Below, piece by piece: positions 34,257 to 43,843 of a DNA stretch of 64,000 nt. Below the pieces are notes generated by a model. That model saw only the letters and a list, made by a program, of their open reading frames with translations, was not told where the DNA came from and did not search any database. Position 1 is the stretch's first letter; each line of letters starts with the position of its first letter. The DNA lies in the NCBI GenBank assembly GCA_030704425.1, contig JAPDHM010000001.1:1054001-1118000 (forward strand). Direction: 5' to 3'. The translations under genes were made by a program, and so were the position numbers. This DNA is from Rhodobacteraceae bacterium IMCC1909. GTDB lineage: Bacteria > Pseudomonadota > Alphaproteobacteria > Rhodobacterales > Rhodobacteraceae.

Positions 34257-37200
34257 ATGACATCCAACCACATCTTGATGAGCGGCGCCCCCGAGGGCTT
34301 TGACGCGACCATTGTGAGTAAAGAAGCGCAGCAGGGCGGGGTGATCCATGTCGCGCGCGATGCCCATCGTCTACAGGCGATGCGGGCCGCTTTGGAATTT
34401 TTTGCTCCTGAGCTGCCCGTCTTTCATTTTCCCGCTTGGGACTGTCTGCCGTTTGACCGCGTATCGCCGAATGCAGATATCAGTGCCCAGCGCATGTCGA
34501 GCCTGGCCAGTTTTCTTGCGCAAATGCCCAAGTCCTATGTTGTCTTGACCACGCTTTCGGCTGCCAGCCAACGCGTGCCGGCGCGCAGGACTGTTGGATC
34601 CGCCGTCTTTCGCGCCTCGGTTCAGAGCCGCGTGGATGAACAAGCCTTGCGGGCTTTTCTGGTGCGTATGGGATTCACGCAAACGCCAACCGTCATGGAG
34701 CCGGGCGATTATTCAATTCGGGGGGGCATTATCGACATTTTCCCACCCAGCCTGTCTGAACCAATCCGTCTGGATTTTTTTGGCGATACGCTTGACGGCA
34801 TTCGCCAATTTGATCCAGCAACGCAGCGCACAGTGAAATCGCTTGAGAAGGTTGAATTGTCCCCCGTGTCAGAAGTGATCCTAGATGAGGCCTCGATCCG
34901 GCGATTTCGACAAAACTACCGCATTGAGTTTGGCGCCGCAGGCACAGATGATCCGCTCTATGAGGCCATTTCAGCCGGCCGAAAGCATCAAGGGGTGGAG
35001 CATTGGCTGCCGTTCTTTCACGAAGAAATGGACACGCTGTTTGACTACTTGCCCGATGCGAGGGTTATTCTGGATGATCAATCGACCCCAGCGCGCTTGG
35101 CCCGCTGGGACACCATTGCGGATCAATATGACGCGCGCAAAACCGCATTCACGCAAAAGGGGCGTTTAGATACGGTCTATAAACCCGCGCCACCAGAATT
35201 GCTCTATCTCAATGATGCCACCTGGCAGGAGGCCTTGGCAGGGCGGCGGCAAGTTGCCCTATCGGTTTTGCCCCAACCGACGGGGTTGAATGTCCTGGAT
35301 GCGGGCGCGCGGCTTGGCCGCAATTTTGCGCCTGAGCGTCAGAACGAGGCCCTGAGCCTCTTTGGTGCGGTCTCTGACCATATTAAGAACAAGCGCGCCG
35401 CCAAGCCTGTAGTGATTACGTCCTACTCGACGGGCGCCAGAGAGCGACTGTCGGGCCTGTTGCAAGATGAGGGGCATGGGGAGCTGATTGAGATCAGCAA
35501 TATAAAAGGCCTGCGCGGCGCGGGCACATATCTGGCGGTCTCGCCGCTGGAACATGGCTTTGAAACCGAAGATCTCCTGTTGATCTCTGAGCAGGATATT
35601 TTGGGTGATCGTTTGGTGCGCAGCACGAAAAAACGCAAACGGGCCGATAATTTCCTCACCGAAACTCAAAGTTTGAGCCCAGGCGATTTGGTGGTGCATG
35701 TGGATCACGGGGTGGGACGGTTCAAAGCTCTGGAGATTATCAGTGCAGCGGGTGCCGATCATGAATGCCTGCTGCTCGAATATGCCGAAAATTCCAAACT
35801 CTATTTGCCGGTGGAAAACATTGAGCTTTTGTCACGCTATGGCCATGACGAAGGCCTTTTGGATCGTTTGGGCGGCGGCGCGTGGCAAGCAAAGAAAGCG
35901 CGCCTCAAAGAACGCATCCGTGAAATGGCAGAAAAGCTCATTCGTGTGGCAGCCGAGCGTGCGTTGCGCAAAGCGCCGCTGGTAGATCCACCTTTGGGCA
36001 TGTGGGATAGTTTTTGTGCACGTTTTCCGTATCAAGAAACCGACGATCAACTGAGCGCCATTTCTGACGTGATAGAAGATCTCGGCACCGGCCGCCCGAT
36101 GGATCGGTTAATTTGTGGCGATGTTGGGTTTGGCAAAACTGAAGTTGCGATGCGGGCGGCATTTGTGGCGGCCTGTAGTGGTTTGCAAGTGGCAGTGGTC
36201 GCACCGACGACGCTTCTTGCGCGTCAACACGCGAAAAGCTTCGCCGAGCGGTTTCGCGGCTTTCCGCTCGAGATCCGGCAACTGTCGCGTTTTGTCTCGG
36301 CCAAAGCGGCCAATGAAACCCGAGACGGGCTGGCCCGCGGCACAGTCGATATCGTGATCGGAACCCATGCGGTGCTCGCAGATCAGGTTCGTTTCAAAAA
36401 CCTTGGGCTCTTGGTCATTGACGAGGAACAACGCTTCGGCGTGGGGCATAAAGAAAAGCTCAAACAATTGCGCTCTGACGTGCATGTGCTCACTCTGACG
36501 GCCACACCTATCCCAAGGACCTTGCAATTGTCTTTGACCGGTGTACGAGACCTATCCATCATTGGCACACCGCCCATCGATCGGCTGGCCATTCGAACCT
36601 ATGTCAGCGAGTTTGACACCATCACCCTTAGAGAGGCGCTATTGCGCGAGCATTATCGCGGCGGGCAAAGCTTTTTTGTGGTGCCGCGCATTCAAGACAT
36701 CCCCGACATGGAGGCATTTTTGCGCGAGCATGTGCCGGAAGTTTCGGTCGTTGTGGGACATGGGCAGATGCCGGCGGGCGAATTAGATGATAAGATGAAT
36801 GCATTTTACGACGGCAAATATGATGTGCTTTTGGCCACAACCATCGTGGAATCCGGTCTGGATATTCCCACAGCCAATACGATGATTATTTACCGCGCAG
36901 ATATGTTCGGCCTGTCACAACTTTATCAAATCCGTGGTCGGGTCGGGCGCTCCAAAACGCGGGCCTTTGCCTATTTGACCACCAAACCGCGTGCCAAACT
37001 CACGCCCACCGCGGAAAAACGCCTGCGAGTCTTAGGCTCACTGGATTCTTTGGGGGCGGGCTTCACGCTCGCCAGCCAAGATTTGGACATTCGCGGCGCC
37101 GGCAATCTTTTAGGCGAAGAGCAATCAGGTCAAATGCGGGACGTGGGCTATGAACTCTATCAGCAAATGCTGGAAGACGCGATTGCCAAGATCAGGTCGG

Positions 37201-37697
37201 GCGAGACCGAAGCCAATCTGGATAATGACCAATGGGCGCCGCAAATAAACCTTGGGGTGTCCGTCCTGATCCCTGCGGCCTATGTGCCGGATCTGGATGT
37301 GCGCTTGGGCTTGTATCGTCGGTTGTCGTCTCTTGCCACTAAAGTTGAGCTGGAGGGCTTCGCCGCTGAGCTGATCGACCGTTTTGGGCCTCTGCCCAAA
37401 GAGGTCAATACGTTGATGCTCATCGTGCGCATAAAAGCCATGTGTCGCAAAGCCGGGATCGCCAAACTGGACGGCGGGCCAAAAGGGGCGACCATACAGT
37501 TTCATAATGATAAATTTGCCTCGCCCGGCGGTTTGGTGGCTTTCTTGGAAGATCAACGCGGTCTTGCGAAAATTCGTGAAAACAAGGTTGTTGTGCGCCG
37601 AGATTGGGGCCGTACATCCGACAAAATCAAAGGCGCCTTCGCCATTGCCAAGGATCTGGCTACGCTTGTGGCCGCAGAGGCGAAACGCAAGGCCTAG
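34257..37697 (+). CDS. mfd: Transcription-repair coupling factor Mfd
   Basis: An 1146-residue ATP-dependent translocase that removes stalled RNA polymerase and recruits UvrA. The N-terminal UvrB-like domains include MEPGDYSIRGGIIDIFPP. The RNAP-binding CarD-like module is SPGDLVVHVDHGVGRFKAL. The helicase motifs are GDVGFGKTEVAMRAAF (Walker A), IDEEQRFGVGHKEKLK (Walker B region) and QIRGRVGRSKTRAFAYL. The C-terminal TRCF domain ends the protein. The stop overlaps the convergent FrnE-like gene by four bases. Confidence 0.97.
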   Translation: MTSNHILMSGAPEGFDATIVSKEAQQGGVIHVARDAHRLQAMRAALEFFAPELPVFHFPAWDCLPFDRVSPNADISAQRMSSLASFLAQMPKSYVVLTTLSAASQRVPARRTVGSAVFRASVQSRVDEQALRAFLVRMGFTQTPTVMEPGDYSIRGGIIDIFPPSLSEPIRLDFFGDTLDGIRQFDPATQRTVKSLEKVELSPVSEVILDEASIRRFRQNYRIEFGAAGTDDPLYEAISAGRKHQGVEHWLPFFHEEMDTLFDYLPDARVILDDQSTPARLARWDTIADQYDARKTAFTQKGRLDTVYKPAPPELLYLNDATWQEALAGRRQVALSVLPQPTGLNVLDAGARLGRNFAPERQNEALSLFGAVSDHIKNKRAAKPVVITSYSTGARERLSGLLQDEGHGELIEISNIKGLRGAGTYLAVSPLEHGFETEDLLLISEQDILGDRLVRSTKKRKRADNFLTETQSLSPGDLVVHVDHGVGRFKALEIISAAGADHECLLLEYAENSKLYLPVENIELLSRYGHDEGLLDRLGGGAWQAKKARLKERIREMAEKLIRVAAERALRKAPLVDPPLGMWDSFCARFPYQETDDQLSAISDVIEDLGTGRPMDRLICGDVGFGKTEVAMRAAFVAACSGLQVAVVAPTTLLARQHAKSFAERFRGFPLEIRQLSRFVSAKAANETRDGLARGTVDIVIGTHAVLADQVRFKNLGLLVIDEEQRFGVGHKEKLKQLRSDVHVLTLTATPIPRTLQLSLTGVRDLSIIGTPPIDRLAIRTYVSEFDTITLREALLREHYRGGQSFFVVPRIQDIPDMEAFLREHVPEVSVVVGHGQMPAGELDDKMNAFYDGKYDVLLATTIVESGLDIPTANTMIIYRADMFGLSQLYQIRGRVGRSKTRAFAYLTTKPRAKLTPTAEKRLRVLGSLDSLGAGFTLASQDLDIRGAGNLLGEEQSGQMRDVGYELYQQMLEDAIAKIRSGETEANLDNDQWAPQINLGVSVLIPAAYVPDLDVRLGLYRRLSSLATKVELEGFAAELIDRFGPLPKEVNTLMLIVRIKAMCRKAGIAKLDGGPKGATIQFHNDKFASPGGLVAFLEDQRGLAKIRENKVVVRRDWGRTSDKIKGAFAIAKDLATLVAAEAKRKA

Positions 37698-38335
37698 GTT
37701 TCGGCCAATTGCCCTTGCAGCTCCGTTATTATGGACGTCCAGACCTCTGGCGGTTGCGCACCGGGCACAGCATGTTGATTGGCAATAATGAATGTCGGTA
37801 CAGCCGTGATGCCCATTTTTCGACTATGGGCGTCACGCTCTTGGATCATCGCGCGGTCGGCATCGCTGGCCAAAAGCCGGGCGATGACATCTCGTTCCAG
37901 GCCAATCACCTCGGCAATGTCGCACAATGCCTCGCGGTTGCCGATGTCGATACCCATGCAAAAATAGGCTTGAAACAGCGCATCCACCACCGCATTTTGC
38001 TTTTGCTCCAACCCGGCCCAATGAATAAGGCGATGGGCATCGATGGTATTGGGGGTGCGCTTCATGGCGGCAAAATCGATGGGCAGCCCCAGCGCTTCCG
38101 CGGTTTGCGCAATTTGAGAATAAACTTTGATCGCGGCCTCTTTGCCGCCAAATTTGCGCTCTAAATAGACGCGGCGGTCCATGCCCTCAGCTGGCATATC
38201 TGGATTGAGCTGGAAAGGATGCCATTCCACCGTGAAGGGGTGATCTGGGTGTTCAGCGAGCGCCTTTTCAAGATGGGTTTTGCCGATATAGCACCAGGGG
38301 CAAATCGGATCAGACATGATATCTAGTTTAATCAT
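37694..38335 (-). CDS. DsbA family oxidoreductase, FrnE-like
   Basis: A 213-residue thioredoxin-fold protein with an N-terminal Cys12-Pro-Trp-Cys15 active site (DPICPWCYIGK) and the cis-proline region GITAVPTFII. There is no signal peptide, so it is cytoplasmic. The FrnE branch catalyses disulfide exchange or isomerisation and is linked to oxidative stress tolerance. It overlaps the end of the acyl-CoA synthetase gene by four bases and is probably cotranscribed with it. Confidence 0.88.
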   Translation of the reverse strand: MIKLDIMSDPICPWCYIGKTHLEKALAEHPDHPFTVEWHPFQLNPDMPAEGMDRRVYLERKFGGKEAAIKVYSQIAQTAEALGLPIDFAAMKRTPNTIDAHRLIHWAGLEQKQNAVVDALFQAYFCMGIDIGNREALCDIAEVIGLERDVIARLLASDADRAMIQERDAHSRKMGITAVPTFIIANQHAVPGAQPPEVWTSIITELQGQLAET

Positions 38336-39828
38336 AACTCAGAGTTCCACAATTGGGGCAGGGCGGCCCGGATTAATTTCCCATTTGGGTTGCGCGGCAA
38401 GGCAGGCACTTTTTGCACGATGCGAGGTTGTTTGTAGCGTGCTAAATCCCTCGCGGCCAGTGCGTCGATCTGGGCAAGATCGCAGGGGTCCTCACCCACA
38501 ACGAAAGCGGCGATGACAAAAACATCCGGACGCACCTCAACTTCGGTGATACCAACCTCTTGCACACCGGGGCAGGCCTCTAACACTTGCTCAATTTCTC
38601 GAGGCGCGACGCGGTAACCACCGGCATTGAGGATATCCCCGCTGCGCCCGGCAAAACCAATCCGACCATCCGCATACATCTGCCCTTGATCGGCCGTGTG
38701 ATACCAGCCGTTTTTCAGGGGCAAGTTGATCGCCGCATCCTCAATATAACCAAGCATCAAGCCCGGATCCCGCCCATCGACTGCGATGGTCCCGATCTGT
38801 CCACGCTCGGCCAGGTCATCACCGTCAAAGATGGCAATCTTGCGGCCGGGTTGCACGGCAAGATGCTCAGGCGCAGATGGCGTCGCCGATAGAAAGGTTG
38901 AGCATTCGGTCATGCCAAAGGCTTCGCAAATCGCGGTTTGGGTGCGGTCTTGCCAGCTTTGGCGCACCGAACGCGGCAGCACATCACCGGCGCTCAAACC
39001 GTGGCGTAGGCGCGGCGGCTGCACAAAAGACTGTTGCAGCAACCGGCGGTAAATTCCAGGGGCAGCGGCAAAGATGCTCGCCTCTTCCGCCCGCATAATC
39101 TGCCACAATTCGGCGGGCTCTTGCGTGTTGGGGATGACAGCGCTGGCTCCAATTGCCCAAGGGTCCATCAATCCCGTTCCCAATGTGTAGGTCCAATTAA
39201 AGGCGCCGGCGTGCATCATGACATCTTGCGGCGTCAGCTCATACCAGCCAGTCCACATCATTCTACGCGCCCAAACTGCGCGATGAGCATGCAGAACGGC
39301 GCGTGGCTGGCCGGATGTGCCGGAGGTGAAAATGATATAGCCGGGGCGATTGGGATCACCCATGATCGGCCGGGCCGGGGGAAGATTTTGAAATGCCTGC
39401 AGCTGCTGGGTCTGCAATGTCAGCCCGTCAAACCCCGCCAAGCCATGGTTTGGGTCACAAATCATGGCTTTGGGCTGGGTTTTGACCAGCAGCACTTGCA
39501 CCTCGCGGTCCGTTAACGCGATTGAACATGGCATCGCAACAGCATCTAGCGCCGCAAGGGCCAGAAAGCAGACCGGAAAATCGACAGTATTGCCGATGCG
39601 CAGCAAAACACGGTCTCCTGCGGCAATCCCCGCCTGGCGCAGCCCTGTGGCCACGCCAAATACTGCCCGCGCCAGTTGCGCATAGCTGTATTTGCGCGCA
39701 ACACCCGCCTCATAGACGGTCAAAGCAACCTTGTCGGGCGTATTATTTGCGGCAGCCAGGACATAGGCCGCCAGATTGAAGTTCTGGGGGCAGGGAGGCG
39801 CAGGAGAAAGGTCAATCAAAGCATCCAT
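38332..39828 (-). CDS. Acyl-CoA synthetase (AMP-forming, benzoate-CoA ligase-like)
   Basis: A 498-residue ANL-superfamily ligase. Motifs: P-loop IIFTSGTSGQPRAVLHAH, AFGMTECS, the hinge GRSGDILNAGGYRVAPREIE, and the C-terminal catalytic Lys in PRNPNGKLIR. The N-terminal layout, FNLAAYVL and the MMWTGWYEL segment resemble benzoate- or aryl-CoA ligases. The substrate is not determined. It is divergent from the XRE-cupin regulator, which may control it. Confidence 0.85.
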   Translation of the reverse strand: MDALIDLSPAPPCPQNFNLAAYVLAAANNTPDKVALTVYEAGVARKYSYAQLARAVFGVATGLRQAGIAAGDRVLLRIGNTVDFPVCFLALAALDAVAMPCSIALTDREVQVLLVKTQPKAMICDPNHGLAGFDGLTLQTQQLQAFQNLPPARPIMGDPNRPGYIIFTSGTSGQPRAVLHAHRAVWARRMMWTGWYELTPQDVMMHAGAFNWTYTLGTGLMDPWAIGASAVIPNTQEPAELWQIMRAEEASIFAAAPGIYRRLLQQSFVQPPRLRHGLSAGDVLPRSVRQSWQDRTQTAICEAFGMTECSTFLSATPSAPEHLAVQPGRKIAIFDGDDLAERGQIGTIAVDGRDPGLMLGYIEDAAINLPLKNGWYHTADQGQMYADGRIGFAGRSGDILNAGGYRVAPREIEQVLEACPGVQEVGITEVEVRPDVFVIAAFVVGEDPCDLAQIDALAARDLARYKQPRIVQKVPALPRNPNGKLIRAALPQLWNSEL

Positions 39829-39892
39829 AGGCTTCGGCTAGCGCGCGTCACCTCAGGTTGCAAGCCTTGTGCGGGCAGTTTATGACGGGCCT

Positions 39893-40516
39893 ATGACAAA
39901 AAATGATCCCAGTTCGATTATCCAAATCGCTCGTGAAAATGGCAATTCTGAAGATGGATTGCCTCTCAACCTTGGGTTGCGCGTGCGCGAATTGCGCAAA
40001 GCGCGCAATTGGACGTTACAGCAAGCCGCGAGCCAAGCAGGTCTGGCCCGCAGCACCCTATCAAAAATCGAAAATGGGCAAATGTCTCCGACCTATGATG
40101 CGTTAAAAAAGCTTGCCATTGGCTTGGAAATTTCCGTGCCACAGCTCTTTACCCCACCGGTCAACAATCAAATCAACGGCCGCCTGGCCCATACCAAAGC
40201 GGGCGAGGGGCAAAGCCATGTCACCGCCACATATGAGCATGAACTTTTAGCCAATTCCCTGTCAAAAAAACGCATGTTGCCCTATCGCGCCGTGGTACAC
40301 GCCCGGTCGATGGAAGAATTCGATGGCTGGGTGCGTCATGATGGTGAGGAATTCCTCTATGTGCTGACCGGGGTGGTTAAGCTATATACGGAGTTCTACG
40401 AACCGATTGAGATGCGCCGGGGTGATAGCGCCTACTACGATGCCTCTATGGGGCATAATGTGGTGACGCAAAGTGTGGAAGATGCGACCATTTTATGGGT
40501 CACCTCGCTCGGTTAA
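39893..40516 (+). CDS. XRE family regulator with C-terminal cupin
   Basis: A 207-residue protein with an N-terminal XRE helix-turn-helix (LRVRELRKARNWTLQQAA, then GLARSTLSKIENGQMSPTYD) and a C-terminal cupin (VRHDGEEFLYVLTGVVKLY, GDSAYYDASMGH). Such regulators usually sense a small acid or its CoA ester and control catabolic genes. ATG 39893 is favoured; a GTG at 39869 is possible. It is divergent from the acyl-CoA synthetase gene and its stop overlaps the convergent aquaporin gene by four bases. Confidence 0.87.
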   Translation: MTKNDPSSIIQIARENGNSEDGLPLNLGLRVRELRKARNWTLQQAASQAGLARSTLSKIENGQMSPTYDALKKLAIGLEISVPQLFTPPVNNQINGRLAHTKAGEGQSHVTATYEHELLANSLSKKRMLPYRAVVHARSMEEFDGWVRHDGEEFLYVLTGVVKLYTEFYEPIEMRRGDSAYYDASMGHNVVTQSVEDATILWVTSLG

Positions 40517-41172
40517 CCGCTTGTTTCGGTGTTAAATACGGCCCTTACAGCCCAAAGCGCCAGGGCCATTCCGATCAGTTGGCATAGGATAAACATTGGC
40601 ACATGGGCCGGATCAATCCCTGCAAATGTATCTGACAGCGCCCGCGCGATGGAGACCGCAGGGTTGGCAAAGCTGGTGGAGGCGGTGAACCAATAGGCTC
40701 CTGTGATATAAAGCGCGACCATTGTGGCAATGGCTTTGGAGTTTTGTGCCAAACCGCCGAAAACGATCAGCAACAGCCCGAAACTTGCAAAAATTTCAGA
40801 CACCCAAAGCGGCCCACCGCTCCGCGGGGTTTGCGAAAGCTGAAACAAGCTTTGATCAAACATAGCATGGGTCAAGATAACCCCCGTAATTGCGCCAAAA
40901 ATCTGCGCTGACATGAAGGCGCAGGCCCGCGTGATTGGCATCTCGCCGCGCAGCACAAAGGCCAGGGAGACAATGGGGTTGAAATGCGCGCCAGAGACCG
41001 CACCAAATAGGGTGATGATGCAATAGAGCATACAGCCCGTTGCAATGGCATTGGCCAGTAGCGCCAAAGCAATATTTCCACCAGCCAGAGTCTCAGCCAT
41101 GATTCCGCTGCCGACCACTGAAACTAATAGAAAACCTGTCCCCAAAAACTCCGCAAGAACCGCATTTTTCAT
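40513..41172 (-). CDS. Aquaporin/MIP family channel
   Basis: A 219-residue channel with six helices and the two half-helix loops. The second carries the classical Asn-Pro-Ala (SFANPAVSIARAL), but the first is Asn-Pro-Ile (GAHFNPIVSLAF). The start at 41172 (MKNAVLAEFLGTG) has GGAG at about ten bases; the upstream open frame overlaps the previous gene. Water, glycerol or metalloid transport cannot be distinguished. It lies 31 bases downstream of the YejA-like gene. Confidence 0.87.
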   Translation of the reverse strand: MKNAVLAEFLGTGFLLVSVVGSGIMAETLAGGNIALALLANAIATGCMLYCIITLFGAVSGAHFNPIVSLAFVLRGEMPITRACAFMSAQIFGAITGVILTHAMFDQSLFQLSQTPRSGGPLWVSEIFASFGLLLIVFGGLAQNSKAIATMVALYITGAYWFTASTSFANPAVSIARALSDTFAGIDPAHVPMFILCQLIGMALALWAVRAVFNTETSG

Positions 41173-41203
41173 TGTGGATCTACTCCAATATTTACCCCAG
41201 CGC

Positions 41204-43024
41204 CTATTGCGCTTCATACCACCAAACATCCGGCAGAAATCCAATCCAATCGCCATACATCGGTAGGCGATCGGGATATTTGATTTCTTTGACATGGGCC
41301 AATCTGCTGAAAGAACTCGTGTGAATTGGAATAACGTAGCGTCCCGCGGTTAAAATCCGGTCCAGCGCCTTCACGGCCGCGAGAAAGTCCTCTCGGCTGG
41401 TCGAGCTCACCAGTTTTGCAATCATAGATTCGGCAGCGGGAGAGTTCATCCCCATCCAATTGCGGGTGCCAGATTGATCCACCCCATAGCCGCCCCAATA
41501 GAGCATCTGTTCATTGCCGGGGCTAAGCGACAGGCCACGTCGATAATAGGCCATGTCAAAATCGTAGATCTGCGTGCGCTCTTTATATTGTGCCGCATCG
41601 AGCACCTCTGTCGTGAGGGTGATGCCCAAACGTTCGAGGGCTTGTTGATAAATATCCATCATCGATTGGCTTTCCGTGTCCCCTTGTTTCAACGTCACTG
41701 TGATTTCAAAGGGCGCGCCCTTTGCATTTCGGCGCACCCCGTCTTGAACAGTCCAACCGGCTTTTGTCAGCAAAGCATCGGCTGCACGAATATTCTTACG
41801 ATTGCGCGCGCTGCCGTCAGATTGCGGCAGGCGGTAGCCTTCAATCGTGCCGGCCAGAAGGGTGTCCGCATAGGGCTCCAACAACTCAAGCACCCGACCT
41901 TTCGCTGGTCCCGCCTCCATTGAGAGCACCGAATTTGAGAAATAGGAGGTGATCCGCTCCTGGCGCCCGCCGGTGTTCGCCTGATTGATGAACTCGAAGT
42001 TAAACGCCGCAATCAAAGCCTCGCGCACACGCCAATCTGCGAACTTGGGCTTGCGCGTGTTCATCACAAAGCCTGTGATGCCGCTGGGGCGCTTGTGGGG
42101 TATGATGGATTTGACGATTTTCCCCGTCTGGACGGCGTCAAAATCGTAAGAGTTTTCCCAGCGTTCGGCGTTCAACTCTCTGAATGAGGAGGATTCGCCC
42201 GCTTTAAATGCCTCGAACTGCACCGATCCATCCGCATAGAAATCCAATCGAACCTCATCAAAATTGTTTGTGCCGCGACGAAATCCAATGTCTTTGCCCC
42301 AATACTCTGGGTTGCGCATGAGACGAACATAGTTTCCCGGATCAAAATCGCGGATGACATAGGGGGCACTGGAAATGGGGATTACATCAAGGCCGGAATT
42401 TTCGAAATCTGCGCTCTCCCATTGTGCCTTTTTCAAAATTGGTCTGAGACCCACCAAGAGCGCCAACTCACGGTCCTGATCGGCAAAGGTGAATTTCACC
42501 TTACGCGGTCCGGTCTGGCTGACCGTTTCAATTTTCTTCCAAAGCCCGTGGTAGCGCGGATGACCAATGGTGCCCAAAGTTTCATATGACCAAATCACAT
42601 CCTCCACCGTCACTGGGCTGCCATCAGAGAATCGCGCCTGTGGATGAAGCGAAAATTCAACCCAGCGGCGGCTCTCATCGGTCTCAATCGATTCGGCGAG
42701 AAGCGTGTAAAGGGTGAAAGGCTCGTCATAAGAACGGCCCATCAGGCTTTCATAGGCCAGGAACCGAAGCTGCCAAGGCACAGAGCCTTTGCGGACATGC
42801 GGATTGAGAGAGGTGAAGGTGCCTCCCTCTGCGGAAACGATGGTTCCCCCTTTTGGAGCGTTTGGGTTTGCATAGGGTAGGGACACAAAATCATGTGGTA
42901 ATGCGGGTTCACCATACATAGCTATGCCATGCGTTGGCTCTGCCATCCCCAAATTGGCCGCCAGCAAAGCGGCGGCAAAAACCGCGCCAATAAGTTTGGA
43001 ATTGATCCCTTGTCCATATGTCAT
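41204..43024 (-). CDS. Extracellular solute-binding protein family 5, YejA-like
   Basis: A 606-residue periplasmic peptide-binding protein. The signal peptide is KLIGAVFAAALLAANLGMA. The mature region shows the family 5 pattern seen in YejA: HGIAMYGEPALPHDFVSLPY, NPNAPKGGTIV, FTSLNPHVRKG and FSDGSPVTVEDVIWSYE. YejA proteins bind oligopeptides or microcin C-like compounds for the YejBEF importer. No yejBEF genes follow; the downstream gene is an aquaporin. The start at 43024 has AGGAT upstream. Confidence 0.87.
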   Translation of the reverse strand: MTYGQGINSKLIGAVFAAALLAANLGMAEPTHGIAMYGEPALPHDFVSLPYANPNAPKGGTIVSAEGGTFTSLNPHVRKGSVPWQLRFLAYESLMGRSYDEPFTLYTLLAESIETDESRRWVEFSLHPQARFSDGSPVTVEDVIWSYETLGTIGHPRYHGLWKKIETVSQTGPRKVKFTFADQDRELALLVGLRPILKKAQWESADFENSGLDVIPISSAPYVIRDFDPGNYVRLMRNPEYWGKDIGFRRGTNNFDEVRLDFYADGSVQFEAFKAGESSSFRELNAERWENSYDFDAVQTGKIVKSIIPHKRPSGITGFVMNTRKPKFADWRVREALIAAFNFEFINQANTGGRQERITSYFSNSVLSMEAGPAKGRVLELLEPYADTLLAGTIEGYRLPQSDGSARNRKNIRAADALLTKAGWTVQDGVRRNAKGAPFEITVTLKQGDTESQSMMDIYQQALERLGITLTTEVLDAAQYKERTQIYDFDMAYYRRGLSLSPGNEQMLYWGGYGVDQSGTRNWMGMNSPAAESMIAKLVSSTSREDFLAAVKALDRILTAGRYVIPIHTSSFSRLAHVKEIKYPDRLPMYGDWIGFLPDVWWYEAQ

Positions 43025-43101
43025 CTGGGGCAGATCCTTTTGTTTTTGCCGGGCTGTGGCCACAGGCTAGCGTGGGAATATTACATTTTCAAACTTTTAG
43101 C

Positions 43102-43130
43102 TTGGACCCGCTAAACAGTTTGTTTATAGT
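43102..43130 (+). promoter_or_regulatory. Sigma-70 promoter of the predicted small RNA
   Basis: TTGGAC (43102-43107), an ideal 17-base spacer, and TATAGT (43125-43130) in the gap between two minus-strand genes. No protein-coding gene lies downstream on this strand before the terminator at 43185. Confidence 0.65.
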
Positions 43131-43136
43131 AGTGTT

Positions 43137-43212
43137 ACTGCTCGATAGGTTTCTTGCCTGTATGAAACCTGCCTCAATAACTTGACGCCAGCTTCGTGCT
43201 GGCGTTTTTTTT
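43137..43212 (+). ncRNA. Predicted small RNA, ~76 nt
   Basis: The expected start about seven bases after the -10 box is A43137. The transcript folds into a first hairpin AGGTTTC (43147-43153)/GAAACCT (43164-43170) with a pyrimidine-rich ten-base loop. A single-stranded CCTCAATAA-type linker follows, then a terminator hairpin ACGCCAGC-TTCGT-GCTGGCGT with a run of eight T ending at 43212. Promoter, two stems and terminator fit the layout of a trans-acting, possibly Hfq-dependent regulator. No family was recognised; it lacks the CCUCCUCCC motif of CcsR RNAs. Confidence 0.65.
43185..43212 (+). terminator. Terminator of the predicted small RNA
   Basis: Perfect eight-base stem ACGCCAGC/GCTGGCGT, loop TTCGT, then an uninterrupted T run. 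On the minus strand there is no T tract after the stem, so it is oriented for a plus-strand transcript. Confidence 0.85.
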
Positions 43213-43237
43213 GCTCCCGATGATGCGAAGGGCGCGC

Positions 43238-43843
43238 TCAAGAGCACACCAACAAAGCGGCAATGGCCCACATGGTCATGCCAACCAAAATATCCAGCAC
43301 CCGCCAAGCCTTGCTCGATCCCATAAGCGGCGCCAATATTCGAGCACCGAATCCAAGGGCGCAGAAAAACACCAAAGACCCTAAACTGGCACCTGTCGCG
43401 AAGGCGTAGCGTAGGCTGTCTGCATCATATTGTGCCGATACTGCGCCGATGAGGCCGATTGTGTCGAGATAGACATGCGGATTTAAAAAGGTGAAACCGG
43501 CTAGAGTAAGGAAGGTCTTTTTGAGACTTTCTCGTCCCTCGCCAAGCTGCAAACTATAGTCCCCCCGATAGGCCGCGCGAAAACGTAGGGCGCCATAGGT
43601 GCATAAGAACACTGCGCCGGCCCAGGTCATCAGACGGGCGAACCCCGGCGCCATCTGCGCCAAAACTCCAAAGCCAATCACCCCTGTCCAAATCAGAAGC
43701 GCATCGCTGGCAGCGGCAAAGAGGCATAGAGGCAAGACATGGCGACGTAGAATGCCCTGACGCAGGATGAACACATTTTGCGCTCCCACCGCCAGGATCA
43801 GCGACATGAGAGTGACGAAACCGGTGAAAAAGGCCTGGGTCAC
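43238..43843 (-). CDS. LysE/ArgO family amino acid exporter
   Basis: A 201-residue membrane protein with five or six helices. The LysE signature is GAQNVFILRQGILRRHV near residue 20, and NPHVYLDTIGLIG lies near residue 125. Basic amino acids (Lys, Arg) are the usual substrates of this branch. The start overlaps the end of the DUF502 gene by four bases, indicating cotranscription. Confidence 0.9.
   Translation of the reverse strand: MTQAFFTGFVTLMSLILAVGAQNVFILRQGILRRHVLPLCLFAAASDALLIWTGVIGFGVLAQMAPGFARLMTWAGAVFLCTYGALRFRAAYRGDYSLQLGEGRESLKKTFLTLAGFTFLNPHVYLDTIGLIGAVSAQYDADSLRYAFATGASLGSLVFFCALGFGARILAPLMGSSKAWRVLDILVGMTMWAIAALLVCS

Noticed and set aside
43185-43212. Hairpin as a terminator for the LysE exporter gene
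   Set aside because: The T tract is only on the plus strand, and a good plus-strand promoter lies upstream, so a separate small RNA explains it better.
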